From assembly GCA_018065895.1 (NCBI GenBank), contig JAGHSK010000015.1, forward strand, positions 1-64,000: a DNA stretch of 64,000 nt, read 5' to 3'. The notes beneath the pieces are model-generated. The model saw only the letters and a program-made list of their open reading frames with translations. It ran no database searches and had not been told where the DNA came from. Positions 53,528 to 60,961 of the stretch are shown piece after piece (position 1 is the stretch's first letter; each line of letters begins with the position of its first letter). The stretch is from Candidatus Cacconaster equi (GTDB lineage: Bacteria; Bacteroidota; Bacteroidia; Bacteroidales; UBA932). Position numbers and translations under genes: made by a program.

Positions 53528-56500
53528 TGAAAATGCCGGATTTTCTGTTTGAGATTAGTTGGGAAGTGTGCAACAAGGTTGGAGGAATCCATACGGTCAT
53601 TGCCACCAAATCTCTTTGTTTGGATGAAGGACTGGGAAAAAAACATATCTATATCGGACCTGACGTATGGCGTGATACGGAGCAGAATCCTGAATTTACT
53701 GAGGATCAGTCACTTTTCAGATCCTGGAGAATTTCAGCTGCGGAAGAAGGCCTGAGGACAAGGGTGGGCCGTTGGAACATCCCGGGCAAACCTGTCGCCA
53801 TTTTGGTGGATTTCACCCAGTTTATTCCCCGGAAGGATGAGATTCTGACCGACTTGTGGAAGGGATTCGGAGTGGACTCGCTTAACGGCAACTGGGATTA
53901 TATTGAGTCTGCACTCTTCGGTTATGCCGCAGGGAAGGTTATCGAGAGCTTTTCAAGAAATAATATCACAACCAACAACAAGATTGTTGCACAGTTCCAC
54001 GAGTGGATGACCGGAGCCGGGCTCCTTTATCTGAAATCGAAGAATCTGCCGGTAGGCACGATATTCACGACACACGCTACGGTTGTCGGACGCTGCATAG
54101 CCGGAAAGAATATGCCTCTATACGACAACCTGCTTTCCTACGACAGCGACCGTCTGGCTGTGGAGTATGGCGTACAGTCGCGTCATTCTCTTGAAAAGGC
54201 TTCTGCAAAAGCGGCTGACGTGTTCACTACCGTCAGTGACATTACGGCAAAAGAGTGCCGTCAGCTTCTCGGAAGAGAGGTTGATGTCGTCACGCCGAAC
54301 GGCTTCGAGAACAGTATCACTCCATTTGAATCGGAATATGATGACTGCTGTGCCAGTGCAAGACAAACTTTGACGAGGGTGATATCCTGCATGACCGGCG
54401 CTGAAGTTGAGAAAAATGCTCTTCTTGTCGGAATCAGCGGCAGGTATGAATATTTCAACAAGGGCGTCAACGTATTTCTGGATGCTTTGGGCAAGCTCAA
54501 GAACGATGGCTATGACGGACGTCAGGTAATCGCCTTGATTATGATTCCTTCCGGCAACAATGGTCCGGACAGAGAACTTATGGCCAAACTTGCCGGGAAC
54601 GGAAATGAGAACTATACTACCCAGACAAGCCACTATCTGATGGACGATTACGATGTGGTTATGAACCATCTCAAGAGAGTGGGAATCAACAATGCTCCTT
54701 CAGACAAGGTCAAAGCCCTCTTTATTCCTAGTTACCTGAACGGAGATGATGGAATTTTCAACGCCAGATATTACGATCTTCTTGTTGGAATGGATTTGAC
54801 GGTGTTCCCATCATACTATGAACCTTGGGGCTACACTCCGCTTGAGTCTCTTGCTTTCGGAGTTCCTACGACAACCACCAGCATTGCAGGTTTGGGATTG
54901 TGGGTTGAAGACCATTACGGAAAGGCGCATCCGGGCATCGACATCATCGAAAGAAACGATTCCAACTATTCTTCAGTCGTTGACGGAGTCGTTGAAAGAA
55001 TCAAGGAGATGTCCGCCCTTTCGGCTGAGGAGATGAAGAACTATCGCAAGAATGCACGTTCTGTCTCCGAAATAGCGATGTGGGACAAAAACATCAAGTA
55101 TTACAAAGAGGCTTATGCCATGGCTATGGGCAAAGTGGCCGAAGCAAAGAGCAGTTATGCCCGGATGGGGGATGAGACCGTTCATAGTTTCGAGGAGATA
55201 GAAAGAAGCAAGCCGTCCTGGACCAGTATTTTTATCGGCAGGGAGCTCCCTGACCGTCTGAAACACCTTGAGGAGATTGCCAGCAATCTTTGGTGGTGCT
55301 GGAATCAGGAAGCGATAGAATTGTTCAAAGGCATCGACCCTGGACTTTGGAAGAGTGTCAATGGCAATCCTCTGCTGATGCTTGACAAGATTCCTTTGAA
55401 ACTTTACAGAAGCCTGGAGAAGAATGCGGAGTTTCTTTCAAAACTCGACACCGTATATGAGGTATTCTCTTCGTATATGGCCGAAAAAGAGAATCGTGAG
55501 GGCACGAAGATAGCATATTTCTGCATGGAATACGGAATCGACACCTCCCTCAGGATTTATTCGGGAGGTCTTGGAATCCTTGCCGGAGACTACTTGAAGG
55601 AGGCATCCGACATGAAGGTCAATATGACTGCCATAGGACTTCTGTACAGGTTCGGATATTTTACGCAGAAACTGTCGGCCGGAGGAAATCAGATAGCTGA
55701 GTATGAGCCTCAGGATTTCACCAGAATACCTGCATCTCCTGTCAGAGACGAGAACGGCAACTGGATAAAGATAAGCGTGGCGTTCCCTGGCCGTAACATA
55801 TCGGCACGTCTGTGGAAAGTGGCTGTAGGCCGCACTGACCTGTACCTGCTTGACACGGATTTTGAAGACAACCTTCCTGAGGACCGCAGAGTGACCCATC
55901 AGCTTTACGGCGGTGACTGGGAAAACCGTCTGAAACAGGAATTGCTTCTTGGAGTGGGAGGTATCAGGGCTCTTCGCGCTCTTGGCTTCGATGCTGACGT
56001 GTATCATTGCAACGAAGGTCATGCGGCATTCTGCGGTCTTGAGAGGCTGAGGGAGTATATACAGGAGCAGAACATGACATTTGGAGAGGCACTTGAAGTG
56101 GTGCGCGCCTCATCGCTCTTTACCACTCATACGCCTGTGCCGGCAGGGCACGATGCGTTTACGGAAGACCTGCTTCGAGTCTATATCTCACATTATCCTG
56201 AAAGAATGAAGATTGACTGGAAGACTTTCATGGCTCTTGGAAAGATAGATGCCTCAAATCCGGGGGAGAAATTCTCAATGAGTTTCCTCGCAGCCAACCT
56301 GTCGCAGGAGGTCAATGGAGTCAGCTGGCTGCACGGACGTGTGAGCCAGGGTATATTTGCTCCTATGTGGCCGGGCTATCTGCCTGAAGAGCTGCACGTC
56401 GATTCTGTTACAAACGGTGTCCACTACCCTACATGGACAGCGCCTGAATGGAAGAAGATTCACGAAAAGGTATTCGGTCCGGAGTTCAAGACCCATCACT

Positions 56501-57750
56501 ACGACAAGAGTTGCTTCAGCGGCATATACAATGTCCCTGACTACGAAATCTGGAATACCAGAAAGCTGCTCAAGACACGTTTGATCGAGGCTGTGAAGGA
56601 TATTATGGCAGACACCTCGATGACGGCTCATTATTCTCCACGCGAGATTGTCACCATACGCAAGACTTTGCGCGATGATGTGCTTACGATAGGTTTCGCG
56701 CGTCGCTTCGCAACATACAAGAGAGCATCCCTGCTCTTCAGCAACCTTGACAGGCTCAATGAAATCGTTAACAATACGGAGCATCCCGTACAGTTTCTCT
56801 TCGCCGGCAAGGCCCATCCTGCGGACGGCGCGGGACAGGACCTGATCAAGCGTATTGTGGAAATCTCCAAGATGCCTCAATTCATAGGCAAGGTGGTTTT
56901 TGTGCCTAATTACGATATCTCTCTCGCAAAACTGCTCGTTCAGGGCGTGGATGTGTGGATGAACAACCCAACACGCCCGCAGGAAGCTTCCGGAACCAGC
57001 GGTGAAAAGGCCGTGATGAATGGCGTAATGCACTTCTCCGTTCTTGACGGATGGTGGGTTGAAGGCTACAAGCCGGGTGCCGGTTGGGCACTGAAGATGG
57101 AAAGGACATATGATGACCAGTCGTTCCAGAATGACCTTGATGCGGCAACGATATACAACATCATCGAAAACGAGATCGTTCCTACATACTACAATGTGAA
57201 CCGTTCTACAGGACTTTCTCCTGAGTGGATAAAGACCATTAAGAACACCGTGGCTCAGGTCGCCTGCAATTTCACCACTAACAGAATGCTCAGCGATTAC
57301 TGCAACAAGTATTATGACCCTCTGGCTTCGCGTTACCATACCCTGATTGCGGATGATTACTCTCTGGCCAGAGAAATCGCATTCTGGAAGAAACGTATGC
57401 GCCGCGACTGGAACAGTGTTGAAATCCTTTCATTCACCAAGCCCGACAATGTGCGTGAGCCACTGACTCTCGGCAAGGAATATACTTCTGAGCTCAGGGT
57501 TTTCATCGGTGACATCGATCCGGAAGATCTGGGAGTGGAACTTCTGCTTGCTGAAAGAAATGCGAAGGGCTGTTACCATATCAATGAAATGTTTGATTTT
57601 ACGCTTGTCGAGTGCAAGGACGGTATTGCGACCTACCAGGCCAAGATACTTCCTGAATTCGCGGGCTCATATGAGATTGCGGGCAGGCTGTATGCAAAGA
57701 ACAGCGCTCTGCCTCATCGTCAGGATTTCGAACTTGTGAAATGGCTGTAG
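53527..57750 (+). CDS. Fused GT3-like glycogen synthase and GT35-like alpha-glucan phosphorylase
   Basis: This is a 1407-residue two-enzyme protein. Residues 1 to ~550 match eukaryote-type glycogen synthase: FEISWEVCNKVGGIHTVIAT at the N-terminus and PSYYEPWGYTPLESLAFGVP near 425. Residues ~570-1407 match the short-type alpha-glucan phosphorylase. They have AYFCMEYGIDTSLRIYSGGL, HCNEGHAAFCGLERLREYI, FTTHTPVPAGHDAFTEDLL, and the PLP-lysine region SGTSGEKAVMNGVMHFSVLD. I recall such fusions in Bacteroidota, but whether both halves are active is not known to me. Having chain extension (likely from UDP-glucose) and phosphorolysis in one polypeptide suggests a regulated bifunctional enzyme. It overlaps ribF by 10 nt. 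Confidence 0.9.
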   Translation: MKMPDFLFEISWEVCNKVGGIHTVIATKSLCLDEGLGKKHIYIGPDVWRDTEQNPEFTEDQSLFRSWRISAAEEGLRTRVGRWNIPGKPVAILVDFTQFIPRKDEILTDLWKGFGVDSLNGNWDYIESALFGYAAGKVIESFSRNNITTNNKIVAQFHEWMTGAGLLYLKSKNLPVGTIFTTHATVVGRCIAGKNMPLYDNLLSYDSDRLAVEYGVQSRHSLEKASAKAADVFTTVSDITAKECRQLLGREVDVVTPNGFENSITPFESEYDDCCASARQTLTRVISCMTGAEVEKNALLVGISGRYEYFNKGVNVFLDALGKLKNDGYDGRQVIALIMIPSGNNGPDRELMAKLAGNGNENYTTQTSHYLMDDYDVVMNHLKRVGINNAPSDKVKALFIPSYLNGDDGIFNARYYDLLVGMDLTVFPSYYEPWGYTPLESLAFGVPTTTTSIAGLGLWVEDHYGKAHPGIDIIERNDSNYSSVVDGVVERIKEMSALSAEEMKNYRKNARSVSEIAMWDKNIKYYKEAYAMAMGKVAEAKSSYARMGDETVHSFEEIERSKPSWTSIFIGRELPDRLKHLEEIASNLWWCWNQEAIELFKGIDPGLWKSVNGNPLLMLDKIPLKLYRSLEKNAEFLSKLDTVYEVFSSYMAEKENREGTKIAYFCMEYGIDTSLRIYSGGLGILAGDYLKEASDMKVNMTAIGLLYRFGYFTQKLSAGGNQIAEYEPQDFTRIPASPVRDENGNWIKISVAFPGRNISARLWKVAVGRTDLYLLDTDFEDNLPEDRRVTHQLYGGDWENRLKQELLLGVGGIRALRALGFDADVYHCNEGHAAFCGLERLREYIQEQNMTFGEALEVVRASSLFTTHTPVPAGHDAFTEDLLRVYISHYPERMKIDWKTFMALGKIDASNPGEKFSMSFLAANLSQEVNGVSWLHGRVSQGIFAPMWPGYLPEELHVDSVTNGVHYPTWTAPEWKKIHEKVFGPEFKTHHYDKSCFSGIYNVPDYEIWNTRKLLKTRLIEAVKDIMADTSMTAHYSPREIVTIRKTLRDDVLTIGFARRFATYKRASLLFSNLDRLNEIVNNTEHPVQFLFAGKAHPADGAGQDLIKRIVEISKMPQFIGKVVFVPNYDISLAKLLVQGVDVWMNNPTRPQEASGTSGEKAVMNGVMHFSVLDGWWVEGYKPGAGWALKMERTYDDQSFQNDLDAATIYNIIENEIVPTYYNVNRSTGLSPEWIKTIKNTVAQVACNFTTNRMLSDYCNKYYDPLASRYHTLIADDYSLAREIAFWKKRMRRDWNSVEILSFTKPDNVREPLTLGKEYTSELRVFIGDIDPEDLGVELLLAERNAKGCYHINEMFDFTLVECKDGIATYQAKILPEFAGSYEIAGRLYAKNSALPHRQDFELVKWL

Positions 57751-58643
57751 CGGCAACAGGTTTCTTTGACGGCGTTCATCTTGGTCACAAGAAGGTGATT
57801 GACCGGATGTTGTCGATTGCTCGCGAGAGGGGCGAAGAAAGTATGATTGTTTCTTTCTGGCCCCACCCGCGCAGCGTTCTTCAGCAGGATGCCGACAGGC
57901 TCCGCCTTCTGACTACCTTGGAAGAAAAAAAGAGATTGTGTGCCGGATACGGTGTTGACAGATTCGAAATCATCCCGTTCAGCAGGGAATTGAGCCGGCT
58001 TTCAGCCCGTGATTTCATAAAGGGTTACCTTAAGGAAAAACTTGGAGTGACCACTCTTATCCTTGGCTATGACCATCGCCTTGGCCACGATTCCTTCGCA
58101 TCTCCACAGGAGATGATGAAAGTCGTATCGGAATGCGGAGTGATGCCGGTAAGGATTGAAGAACTTTCAATCGAGGCAGGAACAATAAGTTCGACTGCCA
58201 TACGCCGTAAAGTGTCGGAAGGGCAGATTGAAGCCGCCGAAGAGATGCTTGGCTACAGATACTCCCTTTCCGGGGTAGTCGTGGCTGGAAACAAATTGGG
58301 ACGGACAATAGGTTTCCCTACAGCCAATATGCAGTTGTATGAGCCCCTGAAACTGGTCCCGGGCGGTGGGGTTTATGCAGTCCGCGCCTATGTGCTGGAC
58401 CAGTCGTATTTCGGTATCTGCAATATAGGTACCCGTCCAACCGTAGGGTTGGGCAACGCCCGCACGATTGAAACGCATATCCTGGATTTCAGCCAGGACA
58501 TATATGGTCTGGATATAAAAATAGAATTCCTGACGCGAATCAGAGACGAACGGAAGTTCGCTTCTCTTGATCAATTGAAAGGTCAGTTGGATAAGGACAA
58601 GATGTTTGCGGAATCCTTCACCAGAGGACTGAGCACCATATAA
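57741..58643 (+). CDS. ribF: Bifunctional riboflavin kinase/FAD synthetase
   Basis: This 300-residue RibF phosphorylates riboflavin to FMN and adenylates it to FAD. The N-terminal nucleotidyltransferase domain has ATGFFDGVHLGHKKVIDRML, LILGYDHRLGHDSFASPQ and ISSTAIRRKVSEGQIEAA. The C-terminal kinase domain has GRTIGFPTANMQLYEP and IGTRPTVGLGNARTIETHIL. Its start lies only five residues before the GFFDGVHLGH motif, shorter than usual (about 15-20), and no earlier in-frame start exists. It overlaps the phosphorylase by 10 nt, and its 3' end overlaps the convergent prsW gene by 61 nt. Confidence 0.9.
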   Translation: MAVAATGFFDGVHLGHKKVIDRMLSIARERGEESMIVSFWPHPRSVLQQDADRLRLLTTLEEKKRLCAGYGVDRFEIIPFSRELSRLSARDFIKGYLKEKLGVTTLILGYDHRLGHDSFASPQEMMKVVSECGVMPVRIEELSIEAGTISSTAIRRKVSEGQIEAAEEMLGYRYSLSGVVVAGNKLGRTIGFPTANMQLYEPLKLVPGGGVYAVRAYVLDQSYFGICNIGTRPTVGLGNARTIETHILDFSQDIYGLDIKIEFLTRIRDERKFASLDQLKGQLDKDKMFAESFTRGLSTI

Positions 58644-59563
58644 CCGGTTTTTCCGATATTTTTCTTGAGGACTTCAAGTTCTGCGATCTTCTCTTCAAAC
58701 TGCTTCTCGTCTATGCTGCCAGCCGCGTCATCGAATCCAGCCTGACGCAGCAACATCTGGCTCTGCTTGTTGACTTTCGCCTCAAGATAGAGCTGCACGT
58801 AGCAGATCATATCAAAAAATACTTCAGGTGAGAACTGCTCTTTTACGCTGAGCAGATACATCCCGGCCTTGGTCGCGGAGAAATTGCCCTCTTTTATCGC
58901 AGAGAGTGTCTGGATATCAGTGCTAATGCTGTGGTCAATCCATTTGTATATCTTTTCCTCGCCAAGTCTGAACACGATGAGGAATACTCCGAGGAATAGC
59001 AGAATAACAACGGCAAGCTGTCCTTCAGGTTGAAGGAGGGAGAGGTTGTGTATGGTGTGGATGAGAATCGACGGAATGAAGGAGAGGACAATCGCAGGGG
59101 TGAACTTGATGCGATCGAGAATCAGGAGCATCAGCGATCCGCAGAGTGCAGTGCATCCGATATGCAGGATTGCGCATCCGAATCCTCTGAAGAGAGCGGA
59201 TGTGGCGTTCATATCCGAGTTGTATCCCAGATAAATGAGGTTCTCCAGAAGGGAGAAGCCTCCGCCTATTGCGGCTCCGTATATCAGCGCCTCCGCAAGG
59301 AACTTGATTTTGCGACGCGACACCAAATATATCATCAGCAGGCCTTTGAGCACCTCTTCGAAAAGGGGCATTATGGAGAATCCAGCATATTCCGACTCCA
59401 TTCCAAGAACAGAGGTCAGCAAAAATGCAAGAGCGCAGCATATTATACCATAGCCGAAGCACAGGCCGAGTTTGCTCCATTTTACGAGGGCGAAACTGTC
59501 AAGCATCTTGAGTGCGAGAAGATACAGGATGATAGGAAGTATTGATGAAACTACTGCTGTCAT
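58583..59563 (-). CDS. PrsW family intramembrane metalloprotease
   Basis: This 326-residue polytopic protein has the PrsW motifs in order: LFEEVLKGLLMIYL (EExxK), FLAEALIYGAAIGGGFSLLEN (E with adjacent motif), and two histidine-containing helices, AILHIGCTALCGSLMLLI and FIPSILIHTIHNLSLL. PrsW cleaves anti-sigma factors within or near the membrane in Bacillus; the target here is unknown. A soluble tail follows (KEGNFSATKAGMYLLSVKEQ onward). I use ATG 59563, which overlaps the small upstream gene by 4 nt (ATGA); 59575 is the track start. Its last ~20 codons overlap convergent ribF. Confidence 0.86.
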   Translation of the reverse strand: MTAVVSSILPIILYLLALKMLDSFALVKWSKLGLCFGYGIICCALAFLLTSVLGMESEYAGFSIMPLFEEVLKGLLMIYLVSRRKIKFLAEALIYGAAIGGGFSLLENLIYLGYNSDMNATSALFRGFGCAILHIGCTALCGSLMLLILDRIKFTPAIVLSFIPSILIHTIHNLSLLQPEGQLAVVILLFLGVFLIVFRLGEEKIYKWIDHSISTDIQTLSAIKEGNFSATKAGMYLLSVKEQFSPEVFFDMICYVQLYLEAKVNKQSQMLLRQAGFDDAAGSIDEKQFEEKIAELEVLKKNIGKTGYMVLSPLVKDSANILSLSN

Positions 59564-59802
59564 TTGGAAAGCCATTGTTTAGGGGTCATCTGCATTATCT
59601 CAGAGAAGTTGCGATAGAACGACTGAAGGTTGCCGGCTGACATCTCGCCGCTGGCATCGTAGAATTCCGCCATGAGTTTGTTGTAACGGTGGATGCATAT
59701 CCAGGCCCAAATGGCTATTGCGGCTGGCAGTATGTATGTGAATGGCGGCATAGGCTGATTATTCTGCACCGCTAAGTTAATCCTTTTAATTCTCATTTTC
59801 AC
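59560..59802 (-). CDS. 80-residue membrane protein with AraC-like half-HTH tail
   Basis: This small protein of unknown function is coupled to prsW by a 4-nt overlap. One TM segment is seen (FTYILPAAIAIWAWICIHRY). The rest, NLQSFYRNFSEIMQMTPKQW, resembles the second helix-turn-helix and closing motif of AraC-family regulators (FYRxFKxxTGMTPxQW). Alone it could not bind DNA in the usual way. It may be a remnant, or a conserved mini-protein whose tail only looks alike. Start codons at 59802, 59796 and 59751 are possible. Confidence 0.55.
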   Translation of the reverse strand: MKMRIKRINLAVQNNQPMPPFTYILPAAIAIWAWICIHRYNKLMAEFYDASGEMSAGNLQSFYRNFSEIMQMTPKQWLSK

Positions 59803-59977
59803 AAAATTCTTATCAAATTGTAAAAGATGTTAAAATGTTTACAAATTTTTTTCACGCATATGAAAACCACTTTGTCGGTGGGATATGCGCGTGTCTGGGG
59901 CAACGGATTGAAACAGGGTGAATTCATGCTGTCGCTTAAACTGTTGTAGCAATCCGTTCGGAAATAGATTCTAATTT
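59803..59977. other. Intergenic region between the mini-protein gene and the greA promoter
   Basis: This AT-rich divergent gap contains no ORF of note. It holds a 9-bp inverted repeat (see the repeat entry) and an AT-rich block next to the minus-strand start. No exact TAnnTTTG points toward the minus-strand genes; the nearest is TACAATTTG on the minus strand, one base too long. No tRNA is seen. Confidence 0.6.
59902..59958. repeat. Inverted repeat (AACGGATTG / CAATCCGTT) upstream of greA
   Basis: AACGGATTG at 59902-59910 and CAATCCGTT at 59950-59958 are perfect complements with 39 bases between them. Just inside, AACAG and CTGTT can pair further, so an RNA stem of ~14 bp with a small internal loop is possible. 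It lies upstream of the greA promoter, so it would not be part of the greA mRNA. It may be an operator, a structured RNA, or chance. Confidence 0.4.
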
Positions 59978-60008
59978 TTTGATATATCGGTAAAAAGATA
60001 TATCTTTG
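59978..60008 (+). promoter_or_regulatory. Bacteroidota-type promoter of greA
   Basis: TTTG at 59978-59981 and TATCTTTG at 60001-60008 are separated by 19 bp, the best -33/-7 pair in the window. Transcription should start near 60015, leaving a ~65-nt leader before the greA ATG at 60080. Confidence 0.7.
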
Positions 60009-60030
60009 TAGAGTAAATGATGATTTTTCG

Positions 60031-60065
60031 GAAGGGTCCTGCTGATGCGGGGCTCCTTTCTTTTT
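60031..60065 (+). terminator. Terminator-like hairpin in the greA leader
   Basis: GAAGGGTCCTGC and GCGGGGCTCCTTTC pair over ~11 bp (one mismatch, two single-base bulges) with loop TGAT, and TTTCTTTTT follows directly. It lies between the promoter and the greA ATG, so it could act as an attenuator or end a ~50-nt RNA. In E. coli the greA leader also contains a terminator that yields small RNAs; any parallel here is inference. Confidence 0.55.
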
Positions 60066-60079
60066 AACTTTTTTGAAAT

Positions 60080-60550
60080 ATGCCAGAAGTACACTACATG
60101 ACTCAGGAAGGACTTGACAAACTGCGCGAGGAACTCAGCGCAATGATTGCCGAACGTCCTGTGATATCAAAAGCCATTGCGGAGGCCCGTGACAAGGGCG
60201 ACCTTTCAGAAAATGCCGAATACGATGCTGCCCGTGAGGCTCAAGGTCTGCTGGAACTTAAAATCAGCAAACTTCAGGACGTGATAGCCAACGCCAAGGT
60301 TGTTGACGAATCAAAAATCAATACCGACCAGATACAGATGCTCAACAAGGTCAAGATGAAGAATCTCAAGACCAATGCAGTTGTGGAATATACGCTTGTC
60401 GGTGAGAGCGAAGCCAATTTCAAAGAGGGCAAACTGGCGGCCACCACTCCTATCGGACGCGCACTGATGGGACATCGGAAAGGGGACGTTGTCGAGGTTA
60501 ATGTCCCTTCCGGCCTCATTAAATTTGAAATTCTCAACATCTCAATATAA
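60080..60550 (+). CDS. greA: Transcription elongation factor GreA
   Basis: This 156-residue factor stimulates RNA cleavage by backtracked RNA polymerase. The N-terminal coiled coil (MTQEGLDKLREELSAMIAER) carries the acidic tip motif DKGDLSENAEYDAAREAQG. The C-terminal FKBP-like domain has YTLVGESEANFKEGKLAATT and TPIGRALMGHRKGDVVEVNV. Length is typical. It is transcribed from a strong promoter through a hairpin-containing leader, with the HIT gene 5 nt downstream. Confidence 0.95.
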   Translation: MPEVHYMTQEGLDKLREELSAMIAERPVISKAIAEARDKGDLSENAEYDAAREAQGLLELKISKLQDVIANAKVVDESKINTDQIQMLNKVKMKNLKTNAVVEYTLVGESEANFKEGKLAATTPIGRALMGHRKGDVVEVNVPSGLIKFEILNISI

Positions 60551-60555
60551 CAGAT

Positions 60556-60960
60556 ATGGCATCCATATTCTCAAGAATAGCAGCTGGCGAAATCCCTTCC
60601 TACAAGGTTGCCGAGAGCGCTGAATATTATGCGTTTCTTGATATAAATCCGCTTGTGGGCGGACATACCCTGGTCATCCCGAAAAAGGAGGTTGACTACA
60701 TCTTCGACCTTGACGAGGCAACCTATGCCGGCCTTTGGGACTTTGCCGCAAAAGTGGCCAAAGCCGTTAAATCCGCCATTCCATGCAAGAGAGTCGGTGT
60801 AGCCGTTCTCGGAATGGAGGTACCTCACACTCACATACATCTTGTTCCTCTTCAGACAGAGGGTGACCTTGACTTCAGAAAGCCGAAGAAACAGTTCACG
60901 GAACAGGAATTCAGAACAATCGCGGAATCCATCGCCAAAGAATTCAACAAACTTGGATAA
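60556..60960 (+). CDS. HIT family nucleotide-binding protein
   Basis: This 134-residue histidine-triad protein of the Hint/YcfF type hydrolyses purine nucleoside phosphoramidates or related nucleotides. It starts with ASIFSRIAAGEIPSYKVAES, has AFLDINPLVGGHTLVIPKKE in the middle, and the triad HTHIHLVPL near residue 92. Length is typical. It lies between greA and the lipoprotein gene with gaps of 5 and 1 nt. Confidence 0.92.
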   Translation: MASIFSRIAAGEIPSYKVAESAEYYAFLDINPLVGGHTLVIPKKEVDYIFDLDEATYAGLWDFAAKVAKAVKSAIPCKRVGVAVLGMEVPHTHIHLVPLQTEGDLDFRKPKKQFTEQEFRTIAESIAKEFNKLG

Positions 60961-60961
60961 A

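Noticed and set aside
56275-57339. 354-aa minus-strand ORF
   Set aside because: It is antisense to the phosphorylase half of the fusion gene, which is intact.
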